Below, one piece after another: positions 41,717 to 50,571 of a stretch of DNA of 64,000 nt; position 1 is the first letter of the stretch; each line of letters starts with the position of its first letter. The stretch comes from Poriferisodalis sp965208925. Its GTDB lineage: Bacteria; Actinomycetota; Acidimicrobiia; Acidimicrobiales; Poriferisodalaceae. A model generated the notes under the pieces. That model was not told the origin of the DNA, ran no database searches, and saw nothing but the letters and a program-made list of their open reading frames with translations. The position numbers were made by a program, and so were the translations under genes. Location: the NCBI RefSeq assembly GCF_965208925.1, contig NZ_OZ242364.1:1178001-1242000 (forward strand), written 5' to 3'.

Positions 41717-43819
41717 ATGGCAATCATCACCGATCAGCCGGAAAGCCCTGATCTGCCGGACAGCTCTGGACCGGGCACCGAGCTCGAGGTGGCTGACGGC
41801 ACCTCCGATCACGACGACTCCCCGCGTACCGGCGTCTTCGCTCGTCCCACGCACGCGACCGGTTGGCGCGAGTGGCTCTTCACGGTGGACCACAAGAAGA
41901 TCGGGATCATGTACGGCGCCCTCGCGCTGTTCTGGTTCCTGATCGGCGGCCTCGAGATCGGGCTGGTGCGCCTGCAGCTGTGGGCGCCTGACGGCGAGGT
42001 GATCAGCGCCGACTTCTACAACCAGCTGTTCACCATGCACGGCGTCACCATGGTCTTCCTGGTGATCATGCCGCTGGCGAACGCGTTCGCGAACTATCTC
42101 GTGCCGTTGCAGATAGGCGCCAGGGACGTGGCCTTCCCGCGCATGAACGCGCTGGGCCTCTGGATCTTCTTCTTCGGCGGCATCTTCCTGAATCTCAGCT
42201 GGTTCCTGGGCGGCGGCGCCGACGGCGGCTGGTTCGCCTATGCGCCCAACACCGGCATGGCCTACAGCCCTGGCCACGGCATGGACTTCTACGCCTTGGG
42301 CCTGCAGATTGCCGGCATCGCCTCGCTGCTGGGTGCCATCAACCTGCTGGTGACCATCATCAACATGCGCTGCCCGGGCATGAGCCTGCTGCGCATGCCG
42401 GTGTTCACCTGGATGATCCTGGTGGTGCAGTTCCTGCTGGTGTTCGCCCTGCCGGTCATCACGGTGGCGCTGATCCTGTTGACGTTCGATCGAACCTTCG
42501 ATGCCAACTTCTTCAATGTCGACGCGGGTGCCGATGCCCTGCTCTGGCAGCACCTGTTCTGGATATTCGGCCATCCGGAGGTCTACATCCTGATCCTGCC
42601 GGCATTCGGCGTGGTGTCCGAGACGCTGCCGGTGTTCAGCCGCAAGCCGCTGTTCGGCTACCCGATCGTGGTGCTGTCGGGTGCGGCCATCGGCTTCATG
42701 GGATGGGGCGTGTGGGCGCACCACATGTTCACCTCGGGCATGGGGCCGGTCTCGGTGGCGGCGTTCTCGGCGACCACCATGTTCATCGCGGTGCCGACGG
42801 GCGTGAAGATCCTGAACTGGATCGCGACCATGTGGGCGGGCAAGGTCCGCTTCACCGTGCCGATGATGTTCTCGGTGTCGCTCGTAGCCATGTTCACGAT
42901 CGGCGGTTTGTCCGGCGTCATGCATGCGATCGCGCCCGCCGACACCCAGCAGACCGACACGTACTTCATCGTGGCGCACTTCCACTACGTGCTCGTGGGC
43001 GGCGCGCTCATGGGCATGTTCGCCGGCATGTACTACTGGTGGCCCAAGGCGTTCGGCTACCACCTCAACGAGCGGCTGGGCCGCTGGCACTTCTGGCTGA
43101 TGCTGCTGGGCTTCAACGTCACGTTCGGGCCGATGCACATCGTGGGCCTGCAGGGGATGGCCCGGCGCCACAGCGTCTATGGGGAATTCGACGGTTTCGA
43201 GTTCTGGAACAAGATCGCCACCATCGGCTACTTCTTCATGCTCATTGCCATGGTGATCCTGGCCGTCAACATCTTCCGCACGTGGGGCCGCCACCGCCGG
43301 GGTTTGGAGCCGGGGGCCGGAGCCGACCCGTGGGACGGCCGCACGCTGGAATGGGCCATTCCCTCGCCGGTGCCCGAGCACAACTTCGACTACGTGCCCG
43401 TGGTGAGCGATGTCGACGACTTCTGGCACAAGAAATACCAGCCCGACGAGACCGGCAAGCTGCGACGGATTGCCTACGGCAACGACATCGCCCAGATCGG
43501 CGATCAGCACCCGCACCTGCCGTCGCCGTCGTACTGGCCGATCGTGCTGGCGATGGGCATGCCGCTCATCGGGTTCGGGCTGATCTACAACCTGTGGATC
43601 GCCGGCATCGGGCTGTTGTTGCTGGTCGGTTCCATGTTCGGTTGGACCCTCGAGCCGGCCACCGATCCCGATGCGGGTCACGGTCACGGCCACGACGGGC
43701 ATGGCGACCACGACGATGATCATGGTGGCGGGCAACATGACGACAGCCCCGACGGCCATGATGACGGGAACGGCGTGCTGACCGCCAGCACCCCAAACGG
43801 GGAGGCCGCCGGTGACTGA
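41717..43819 (+). CDS. ctaD: Cytochrome c oxidase subunit I
   Basis: A 700-residue catalytic subunit. All ligands are present: FTMHGVTMVF (low-spin heme), FGHPEVYILILP (CuB and the cross-linked Tyr), WAHHMFTSGM (CuB pair) and VAHFHYVLVGG (hemes). After about residue 560 come extra membrane segments (SYWPIVLAMGMPLIGFG..), resembling subunit IV, and a His/Asp/Gly-rich tail (GHGHGHDGHGDHDDDHGGG). GAGGAGGA lies upstream. It works with ctaC, ctaE and the small subunit IV. Confidence 0.97.
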   Translation: MAIITDQPESPDLPDSSGPGTELEVADGTSDHDDSPRTGVFARPTHATGWREWLFTVDHKKIGIMYGALALFWFLIGGLEIGLVRLQLWAPDGEVISADFYNQLFTMHGVTMVFLVIMPLANAFANYLVPLQIGARDVAFPRMNALGLWIFFFGGIFLNLSWFLGGGADGGWFAYAPNTGMAYSPGHGMDFYALGLQIAGIASLLGAINLLVTIINMRCPGMSLLRMPVFTWMILVVQFLLVFALPVITVALILLTFDRTFDANFFNVDAGADALLWQHLFWIFGHPEVYILILPAFGVVSETLPVFSRKPLFGYPIVVLSGAAIGFMGWGVWAHHMFTSGMGPVSVAAFSATTMFIAVPTGVKILNWIATMWAGKVRFTVPMMFSVSLVAMFTIGGLSGVMHAIAPADTQQTDTYFIVAHFHYVLVGGALMGMFAGMYYWWPKAFGYHLNERLGRWHFWLMLLGFNVTFGPMHIVGLQGMARRHSVYGEFDGFEFWNKIATIGYFFMLIAMVILAVNIFRTWGRHRRGLEPGAGADPWDGRTLEWAIPSPVPEHNFDYVPVVSDVDDFWHKKYQPDETGKLRRIAYGNDIAQIGDQHPHLPSPSYWPIVLAMGMPLIGFGLIYNLWIAGIGLLLLVGSMFGWTLEPATDPDAGHGHGHDGHGDHDDDHGGGQHDDSPDGHDDGNGVLTASTPNGEAAGD

Positions 43820-44495
43820 CACCCCCACGACCGGCAGCACAGCGGCCGCCGTCGAACCGGCCGAAGGCGACGAACCGCAGATCGCCTACCCGCGCACGGA
43901 GTGGGACGACTACGAGATCGTCCCGCCCACCACGAGCCTGTCCAACGAGAAGCTGACGATGTGGACCTTCCTGGGTTCGGATTGCCTGCTCTTCGGGGCG
44001 TTGATCTCGACCTACCTGTTGCTGCGCAACCGTCAACCGCTGTCGGGCGAAGGGTCGCTGAAAGCCGCCGATCTGTTCGACATCCCGTTCACCTCGGTGA
44101 GTTCGTTCGTGCTGTTGATGAGCTCGCTCACCATGGTGCTCGCGGTGTCGGCGATCGCCAGGGGCGAGATGGAGCGCTGCAAGCTGTGGCTGCTGACCAC
44201 TGCAGCGCAGGGTGCCGTGTTCATCGCCGGTCAGGTGTACGAGTTCACGAGCTTCTACCGGGAAGGCCTCGGCTTCACCGTCAGCATCTCGTCGTCGGCC
44301 TTCTACACGTTGACCGGCTTCCACGGCGTCCACGTGTCGCTGGGCATCATCATGCTGGTCACGCTGTGGGCGATGATCAATCGAGGGATCATCGGTCCTG
44401 AGCGAGCAGAGACCGTCGAGATCATCGGCCTGTACTGGCACTTCGTCGACATCGTCTGGATCGTGATCTTCGCGGTCGTGTACCTGATCCCGTAG
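43812..44495 (+). CDS. ctaE: Cytochrome c oxidase subunit III
   Basis: A 227-residue subunit III with five to seven helices: TMWTFLGSDCLLFGALIST, the Glu-containing FIAGQVYEFTSFY, TLTGFHGVHVSLGII and a terminal GLYWHFVDIVWIVIF. All are family hallmarks. The GTG start overlaps the end of ctaD. It stabilises subunit I. Confidence 0.95.
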   Translation: MTDTPTTGSTAAAVEPAEGDEPQIAYPRTEWDDYEIVPPTTSLSNEKLTMWTFLGSDCLLFGALISTYLLLRNRQPLSGEGSLKAADLFDIPFTSVSSFVLLMSSLTMVLAVSAIARGEMERCKLWLLTTAAQGAVFIAGQVYEFTSFYREGLGFTVSISSSAFYTLTGFHGVHVSLGIIMLVTLWAMINRGIIGPERAETVEIIGLYWHFVDIVWIVIFAVVYLIP

Positions 44496-44506
44496 GAAGT
44501 GCAGCG

Positions 44507-44890
44507 ATGAGCACCGCCACCGAAGCCGCATCCGAAGAGCTCCACCCCTCCGACGAGGCTCACGACGACCATGACCACGGCCTGAGCGACTGGGGCTACA
44601 TCAAGGTCGCACTGCTGCTGGCCGTGCTCACGGCGGCCGAAGTGCTGATCTACTTCTTCGATGACAGGGTCGGCCCGCTGGAAGTGCCGTTGCTGCTGAT
44701 ACTGATGGTCGTCAAGTTCCAGATCGTCGTGGCGTACTTCATGCACCTGCGCTTCGACAACAAGCTGTTCACGTGGATGTTCGTAGGAGGGCTGGTGCTC
44801 GCTATCGCGGTCTACGCGGCGATGGGCACCTCAATGCTGTTCTGGACCGACCCAGCCGGCTGCGATCTCAGTCCCGGCCTCAGCTGCTGA
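44507..44890 (+). CDS. Cytochrome c oxidase subunit IV (prokaryotic COX4 type)
   Basis: A 127-residue small subunit. An acidic His-containing N-terminus (HPSDEAHDDHDHG) precedes three helices: IKVALLLAVLTAAEVLIYFF, LLLILMVVKFQIVVAYFMHL and MFVGGLVLAIAVYAAM. FQIVVAYFMHLRFD is typical of this family. It lies 11 nt after ctaE and ends the operon, convergent with the UGSC gene. Confidence 0.85.
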   Translation: MSTATEAASEELHPSDEAHDDHDHGLSDWGYIKVALLLAVLTAAEVLIYFFDDRVGPLEVPLLLILMVVKFQIVVAYFMHLRFDNKLFTWMFVGGLVLAIAVYAAMGTSMLFWTDPAGCDLSPGLSC

Positions 44891-44926
44891 TCGCTGAGCC
44901 GCCGCGACGCGCAGCGCCGCCGGCCG

Positions 44927-46675
44927 TCAGCTGCGGCCGAGGTGTTCGACCGCTGCGGCGGTGTAGTCGCCGTGGGGGCCGTCGTGGCTGAACACGTAGG
45001 CGTTGGTGCGGTTCGCGTCGCCTGCCACGGCGATGACGAACTTCGCCGGCTCTGAGACGATCGGCACCAGGCGGTCCGGGTCGTCCGATTCGGCAAACTG
45101 CGACGGCAAGTCGCCGGCCGCGACGACATCGGTGAGCCGGGGGCGGCCTGCTGCCAGGTTGGTCCACTCGCCGATGAGCTTCTCGAAGCGCCACGCCGGG
45201 ATGCGAGCGTGTTCGAACAGGGCCTCGGCCAGGTTTGCTTTGGTCCAGCCGGCTGCTGCGCAGGTGCGCGCCAGGATCGGTGACAGCACCAGCAGCGGCC
45301 GGTAGTGCATTCGGCCGAGGCCGTACAGGTGACCGAGGTCCCATCCGGTGATCCGCGCCAGGCCGTCGGCAAGGTACGGCACGATCTCGTCAGGAGTCGA
45401 GCCGAACACGCTGCCGACGATGGCACCGCTGTTGAAGCGGGCCATGGTCAGCACGTCGTCGTCAGGGCCATAGCCGAACTCGGCGCTGACGGGATCCCAG
45501 CCGATGTCGGCCAGCGTGGCTTGGTCCTCGCACAGCACGACACGGAACGAGTTCCCGAAGGTGGACTTGTCGTGCTCAGCCGCGGTGAAGCCGAACACGT
45601 TGCGCTGGTAGAGCCGCAGCCAGCGGCCGACGCTGGTGTTGGCGCGCACGCCGTCGCGCAGTGCGCCGACACCGGAGTTGAAGCCGAGCGCTGCCGCATT
45701 CGGACCGTCCAGGATCATCAGGGCGTCGGCGCCGGTGGTGTTGCCCGAGTGCTCTGCGCCGTAGTGCGGGTCGGCAAGGATGCGCGCCGCGGCCAGCAGC
45801 ACGCCCAGGTGTGCCGGCTCGCAGCCCGCCATGACGGCATTGGCGGCCACCGACCACACGGTCATGTTCCTGCCGGTGGTGCGGGCGAGGCCCAGCGATT
45901 GCTGGGGATCCAGGCCCGTGCCTGCCAGGAACCTCTCGACACGGTCCCGCGTCGGCGGCACGATCGGCAGCCCGTCGGACCAGCCCCGCTCGGCGAAGGC
46001 GTCGTTGATCTCGTCGACCGAACCGCTGATCGCCGTGCTGTGCGGGTCCACTGCAGCCGGATCGCCGATGTCCCGATTGCCGAGCGCAGCCGCTCCGTTT
46101 GTTCCGTTGCGTTCGGCGGACGCTCCGGTCAGGCCTTCGACGACGGCGTCCACGGTGTGATTGACGAAGTTGGCTGTCATCTGGGCGGCGGATTGGGCAT
46201 CCACGTGGCCCACGGTGAGCGCCACCGGAAGCTGCTCGAAGCCGTACCCCCGTGCGGTAGCGGCGGCTTGGCCGTCGAAGCTCTCGCACACGATCGAGAC
46301 CGACGGCACTCCCGCGGTCTCGGCTGCTACCGCTGCCCGCGCCACGGCGGGCGTGCAGCTGCCTCAGCAGCCCATGCCCGACACGACGGCGTCGACAGCT
46401 CGTGATCGCAGCGAGTCGGGCAGGCGGTCGATGACCGCGGCTTCGTCGCCGCCGTGGGTGTTGCCGAACGTCTCATAGCCGACGAAGGTCACTCCCTCAT
46501 AACGGGCAGCGAGTTCGCGCTCGAGAATCGGGAACAGCTCATCGCCCCGGAACAGGTAGTCCCACAGGAACCCGATCCGCTTGCCGGTCAGCGTGTCGAG
46601 CCTCGGCGCCAGCTCTCGCTGCTCGATGCCTGACGGTGCTCCGGGCCAGACGACGTCGTACGACGGTTCAGTCAT
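44927..46675 (-). CDS. UGSC-motif selenoprotein, read through an in-frame TGA
   Basis: One gene of 582 residues with selenocysteine at position 104. The two open frames 46364-46675 and 44927-46345 are in the same phase and separated only by TGA (46364-46366) and six codons. Reading TGA as Sec gives GMGC-U-GSCTPAVARAA, the namesake motif of the UGSC (seleno)protein family. The N-terminal domain (1-180) is followed by a region starting about residue 210 (GWSDGLPIVPPTRDRV, NTTGADALMILDG). The enzyme activity is unknown to me. The ATG lies 5 nt after the NCS2 permease stop. Confidence 0.82.
46332..46363 (-). promoter_or_regulatory. Candidate bacterial SECIS hairpin
   Basis: Immediately 3' of the in-frame TGA on the minus strand: GCTG, a CACG bulge, CCCGC, loop CGTGGC, then GCGGG and CAGC. 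The loop begins 17 nt after the TGA and contains GG, broadly as in bacterial SECIS elements. Found by eye; not folded. Confidence 0.4.
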
Positions 46676-46680
46676 GAGGC

Positions 46681-48435
46681 TCAGTCTCTCGGGTCGGGCA
46701 CGTCAACGTGGACGGTCACGATATCCACCTCGTGATATTGCTGATGATGCACCGATGCGGCGTGATGCTGCAGCACTCGAAGCGAAAGATCCCGTTCGAC
46801 TGGCCGCTCCACACTTTCCGAATCGAGCACCGCGAGCCGGTCCTCGATGTTCTCCTCGCTCGCCGCGGCGACGAATTCGAGTACGGCCCGGCCGTCCTGT
46901 TTGCTCAATGTCAGCCGCAGGGCGCGAGACTCGCCAGCGCTGGGGGACCCTCCGGCGTCGGTCAGCGTCAGCAGCGACTCCTCGGCGACTGCCTCGAGAC
47001 GGTCCGACATCGCCCGGCTCCAGCCGGTGCGGTCGGCGAAGCGCCCCAAGAACACCCGAATCTGCGGCAACGACGACGTTGCCAGCTCGCAGCGGAGCCG
47101 CTGGGGGCGTGCCTGGGCGACCTCGGTGAACAGCGTCAGGACAATCGCGGTCAGCCCGCCGGCCGTCATGCCGTTCTGGAGGAAGCCGCCCGCGAACCCA
47201 TCGAGATACTCGGGGAAGATCACGTTGTTCTGAAAGCCCACGCCGATCCAGAACGAGAAGCCCGCGATCAGCCCCTTGCGGTAGTCGGTCGCGTCGGCGA
47301 CGACGATCTGCATGCCGGTCACGAACAGCATCGCCAGCAGGATCGTTGCGTATGCCGCGACGACGGCGTCGGGCACCGCCATCACCACCGCGAGTGCCTT
47401 TGGCACGAATGCCATCACGATGAAGAAGGTGCCGATGGCCACGCCTACCCGGCGAGCCGCCACACCGGTCAGCTCGGTGACCGAGATGCTCATCGAATAG
47501 GTGGTGTTCGGCACGGTGCCCGCCAGGCCCGACAGCAGGTTGCCGGTGCCATCGGCGGCGACAGCGCCCTGCACTGCCCGGTAGTCGACTGCCCGGGGCC
47601 GCCGCCAGGACACCCGCTGGATGGCCACCGAGTCGCCGATGGTCTCGATCGCACCGATGAGGGTGGCAAACACGAAACCTGGCAAGAGGATCCAGAACTC
47701 TGAACCGAACGTGAAGTCGAACCCGGGCCAGCCGCCGTCCGGCAGGCCGATCCAGCCCGCCTCGGCAACCCGATCGAAGTCGTACAGCCCGAAGAATGCC
47801 GCGACGACCGATCCGGCCACGATGCCGATGACCGGCGCCCACAGTCGGAGGCTCCCGCGGGCCTTCAGCGCGATCACGACTATGACACCGACAGCCACGA
47901 GGGCGCTGACGGGCGCACTCGCTGCGGCAGCGTCTTCGGGCGATGCAGCCACCATGTCGAAGATGAGCGGCATCACCGAGACCGCGATGAGCATGACCAC
48001 GGTCCCGGCCACGGTCGGCGTGAACAGCCGCCGGAACAGTGAGAGCTTCGCAGCCAGCAGGAACTGGAACAACGACGAGGCCACGACCAGCGTGGCCAAG
48101 AGCCCCGGCCCGCCGTCGACGAGCGCTGTGACGCAGACCGCGATGAAGGCGCCGGAAGTGCCCATCAGCAGCACATAGCCCGCGCCGATGCGTCCGAACC
48201 GGACTGCTTGGGTGATGGTGCTGACGCCGCTGATCGCTGCGGCGGCGAACACCGCCCACGCCAGGTACGCGTCTGATCCGTCAGCGGCGCGGACAACGAT
48301 GGCAGGAGTCAGCACGATGCCGGCAATGGCGAGGATGGCGAACTGCAGGCCCAGCCCGGCCGTGAGCGGCAGCGGGGGCGTGTCAGAGGCTTCGAAGCGG
48401 AGGTGCCGGTCTGGGGCCGGCGCATGATCTGGCAT
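46681..48435 (-). CDS. NCS2-family purine/pyrimidine permease with C-terminal regulatory-like domain
   Basis: A 584-residue protein. Residues 20-430 form a uracil/xanthine permease core: FAILAIAGIVLTPAIVVRA, the family region IETIGDSVAIQRVSW, GTVPNTTYSMSISVTELTGVAARRVG and many helices. The last 140 residues are soluble: PQIRVFLGRFADRTGW, LEAVAEESLLTLTD and a final HHQQYHEVDIVTV, which recall HATPase-like anti-sigma folds. The start is uncertain (ATG 48435; a TTG at 48474 also fits). The UGSC gene follows at 5 nt, so the two are probably cotranscribed. Confidence 0.85.
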   Translation of the reverse strand: MPDHAPAPDRHLRFEASDTPPLPLTAGLGLQFAILAIAGIVLTPAIVVRAADGSDAYLAWAVFAAAAISGVSTITQAVRFGRIGAGYVLLMGTSGAFIAVCVTALVDGGPGLLATLVVASSLFQFLLAAKLSLFRRLFTPTVAGTVVMLIAVSVMPLIFDMVAASPEDAAAASAPVSALVAVGVIVVIALKARGSLRLWAPVIGIVAGSVVAAFFGLYDFDRVAEAGWIGLPDGGWPGFDFTFGSEFWILLPGFVFATLIGAIETIGDSVAIQRVSWRRPRAVDYRAVQGAVAADGTGNLLSGLAGTVPNTTYSMSISVTELTGVAARRVGVAIGTFFIVMAFVPKALAVVMAVPDAVVAAYATILLAMLFVTGMQIVVADATDYRKGLIAGFSFWIGVGFQNNVIFPEYLDGFAGGFLQNGMTAGGLTAIVLTLFTEVAQARPQRLRCELATSSLPQIRVFLGRFADRTGWSRAMSDRLEAVAEESLLTLTDAGGSPSAGESRALRLTLSKQDGRAVLEFVAAASEENIEDRLAVLDSESVERPVERDLSLRVLQHHAASVHHQQYHEVDIVTVHVDVPDPRD

Positions 48436-48503
48436 CTGGCGATGCTTGCGGGCGACGGGCACGTGCGCAAGCACCGCCGATCCGGCGCGGGCCCAGACGC
48501 CGG

Positions 48504-48509
48504 TAGCTT
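48504..48509 (+). promoter_or_regulatory. Leaderless-type -10 hexamer for serS
   Basis: TAGCTT, 8 nt before the GTG at 48518. It supports this GTG over earlier in-frame codons. Confidence 0.5.
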
Positions 48510-48517
48510 CACCCGGC

Positions 48518-49771
48518 GTGATCGATCTCCGCCGGCTTCGAGACGACGCTGCCTACCGGGACGGGGCCGTCCGCAAAGGCACCGCGCCGGAGTTCATCGA
48601 CGAGGTGCTCGCGGCCGACGAAGCATGGCGGTCCATCACCCACCAGGCCGAGCAGGCGCGGGCAGCGCAGAATGCTGCGTCGCGCGAGATCGGACGCAGT
48701 GCCCCCGAAGACCGCCCGGCCAAGATCGCCGAGGCAGCTCGCCACAAGGAAGCGGTGGAACGACTCGAAGCCGACGAGCGTGCTGCCACCGAGCGCCGCA
48801 CCGACCTGGCGCTGCAGGTGCCGAACCCCGCTGCGGCAGATGTGCCTTCCGGCGGCGAGGAGCACTTCGAGACGGTGCGCGAGGTGGGAGAGCGGGGCGA
48901 CCCACCCGCCCACGACCATGCCGAGATCGGTGCGCTCAGCGGTCTGGTCGACTCCGAGGCCGGGGCTCGCAACAGCGGCACGCGCTTCGCCTACATCAAA
49001 GGCGCCGCTGTGCGGCTGGAGTTTGCGCTGGTGCAGTGGACCATGGACGTGCTGGAGCGCAACGGCTTTCTGCCCGTCGTGCCGCCCGTGCTGGTGCGCG
49101 AGGAGCTGATGGTCGAGGCCGGGTTCTTCCCCGCCGACCGCCACCAGGTGTACGAGATCGACGGCGACGACCTGTTCCTGATCGGCACCTCCGAAGTGGC
49201 GCTGGCAGGCCTGCACCGGGGCGAGCGCCTGGCGCGGGCCGAATTGCCGTTGCGGTACGCCGGCTTCTCGTCGTGCTTCCGGCGCGAGGCGGGCACCCAC
49301 GGCAAGGACACCCGCGGCATCTTCCGTGTCCACCAGTTCGACAAGGTGGAGATGTTCTCGTTCTGCGACTCCGAGGCGAGCTGGGACGAGCTGGAGGCCC
49401 TTCGGGCCATCCAGGAAGAAATCGTCGGCTCGCTCGACCTGCCCTACCGGGTCATCAACGTGGCGGCCGGAGACCTGGGCGCCGCGGCGGCCAAGAAGTA
49501 CGACCTCGAGGTGTGGCTGCCGTCCGAGCGTGCCTACCGCGAGGTCACCTCATGCTCGAACTACACCGATTACTCGGCCCGGCGCCTCGGCACCCGCTGG
49601 TTCGACGGCGACGGCCACGGGCTGGTCCACACCCTGAACGGCACGGCATGCGCCGTCGGCCGCACGCTCGTGTTCATCATGGAGAACCACCAGCGTCCCG
49701 ACGGCTCCATCGCGGTGCCAGAAGTGCTCCACCCCTGGCTCAACTTCACCGAGATCGCAGCTCCCGCCTGA
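48518..49771 (+). CDS. serS: Seryl-tRNA synthetase
   Basis: A 417-residue class II synthetase. The N-terminal coiled-coil arm (about 30-100) binds tRNA-Ser; the core carries GSSEVAL-type TSEVALAGLHRG, motif 2 FSSCFRREAGTHGKDTRGIFRVHQF and motif 3 TLNGTACAVGRTLVFIMENHQ. The GTG start gives MIDLRRLRDD, as in other SerRS, and fits the hexamer upstream. Confidence 0.96.
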   Translation: MIDLRRLRDDAAYRDGAVRKGTAPEFIDEVLAADEAWRSITHQAEQARAAQNAASREIGRSAPEDRPAKIAEAARHKEAVERLEADERAATERRTDLALQVPNPAAADVPSGGEEHFETVREVGERGDPPAHDHAEIGALSGLVDSEAGARNSGTRFAYIKGAAVRLEFALVQWTMDVLERNGFLPVVPPVLVREELMVEAGFFPADRHQVYEIDGDDLFLIGTSEVALAGLHRGERLARAELPLRYAGFSSCFRREAGTHGKDTRGIFRVHQFDKVEMFSFCDSEASWDELEALRAIQEEIVGSLDLPYRVINVAAGDLGAAAAKKYDLEVWLPSERAYREVTSCSNYTDYSARRLGTRWFDGDGHGLVHTLNGTACAVGRTLVFIMENHQRPDGSIAVPEVLHPWLNFTEIAAPA

Positions 49772-49806
49772 AAGGTCCCGCAGCTATTGCAGCCTGCGTC
49801 TGGAAG

Positions 49807-50136
49807 TCAGGCGAGAGCGAGGCCGGCGGCGGCTGCCGCGGTGGCGCCGGTGATCGTCAGGGAGATGTAGCCGAAGGCCAGCAGCGGGCTGGCGCGGGAA
49901 AGTCGAGCTGACTCGGGAAGGATCCCCGAGACGGTGGTGAGGGCGCCGAGGCCTGCGGTGCCGAGGATGGTTGCCGCAGCGCCCGATGTGCTCGCGAGCA
50001 GCCCGAGTGCGAAAGCGCCGGCGATGTTGATGAGCATCGTTCCGCCTGGTCCGAGCGCGGTGCTGATTCTCCAGCGCATCACCGTGCCCGCCGCGGCGGC
50101 CACGCCGAAGCCCACCGCCACAACCAGCGTCGTCAT
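49807..50136 (-). CDS. crcB: CrcB/FluC fluoride channel subunit (second of a pair)
   Basis: A 109-residue four-helix protein: GVAAAAGTVMRWRIS, TMLINIAGAFALGLLAST and GTAGLGALTTVSG align with the FluC GGxxGAxxRy, NxxGsf and GxxGGfTTFST motifs, although the Phe of TTFS is Val here. Its ATG overlaps the stop of the other crcB, so heteromeric channels are likely. Confidence 0.8.
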   Translation of the reverse strand: MTTLVVAVGFGVAAAAGTVMRWRISTALGPGGTMLINIAGAFALGLLASTSGAAATILGTAGLGALTTVSGILPESARLSRASPLLAFGYISLTITGATAAAAAGLALA

Positions 50137-50552
50137 GGCCGCCTCGCGTTCGCGAGCACAGCGAAGCGGCCCACGACAAATGCCGCGGTGCAGGCCGCAA
50201 TCGTCAGGCCGAGCCACGCTCCTGCCGTTGCGACGTGGCCGGTGTCGAGGTGCCCGGCGAGCTGTAGCGCAAGTGCTGACATGCTGGTCAGCGCCCCGCA
50301 GAAACCGATCGTCAGACCAACCGAGGGGCCGGCGTCGTTTCGGCCCACGCTTCCGATGCCCGCGCCGGCTGGCCTGCGGCGCCGGACTAGCTCGTGACGA
50401 GCGGTCACCCAGCCGACCACGCCGCAGCCGATGACGTTGGCAATCAGCAGGGCCCAATCGCTGTCGAGTCGTGTCGTGAATGCCCATCTAGCCGCGGCGC
50501 CGACGACGCCGGCTGCAGCGACGGCGGCAACGATGCGCCGCTGAGTGTTCAT
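50133..50552 (-). CDS. crcB: CrcB/FluC fluoride channel subunit (first of a pair)
   Basis: A 139-residue four-helix protein: GVVGAAARWAF, LLIANVIGCGVVGWV and TIGFCGALTSMSALALQL. The TTFS position reads TSMS. Paired FluC genes form dual-topology or heterodimeric fluoride exporters in other bacteria. It lies 19 nt after the PGA-hydrolase gene, in the same direction. No fluoride riboswitch was found upstream. Confidence 0.8.
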   Translation of the reverse strand: MNTQRRIVAAVAAAGVVGAAARWAFTTRLDSDWALLIANVIGCGVVGWVTARHELVRRRRPAGAGIGSVGRNDAGPSVGLTIGFCGALTSMSALALQLAGHLDTGHVATAGAWLGLTIAACTAAFVVGRFAVLANARRP

Positions 50553-50571
50553 GTCGCGCTCTGGACGACGA

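Noticed and set aside
41513..43840. A 775-codon open frame antisense to ctaD
   Set aside because: It is a shadow of the strongly biased ctaD codons, with a His/Arg/Gln-rich composition typical of antisense frames in GC-rich DNA and no family features.
46345..46366. Treating the TGA as a real stop or a sequencing error, giving two genes
   Set aside because: Phase is kept across the TGA, and the read-through sequence exactly matches the known UGSC motif. An ordinary nonsense mutation would not create that motif.
46703..48259. A 518-codon frame overlapping the NCS2 permease
   Set aside because: Same strand, different phase and Arg/His-rich. The permease frame has membrane helices and family motifs.
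48403..49911. A 502-codon frame overlapping serS
   Set aside because: It is Arg-rich and an alternative frame of serS, which is supported by class II motifs.
50553..50571. A fluoride riboswitch ahead of the crcB pair
   Set aside because: The gap to the upstream gene is only 19 nt and no conserved riboswitch bases are present.
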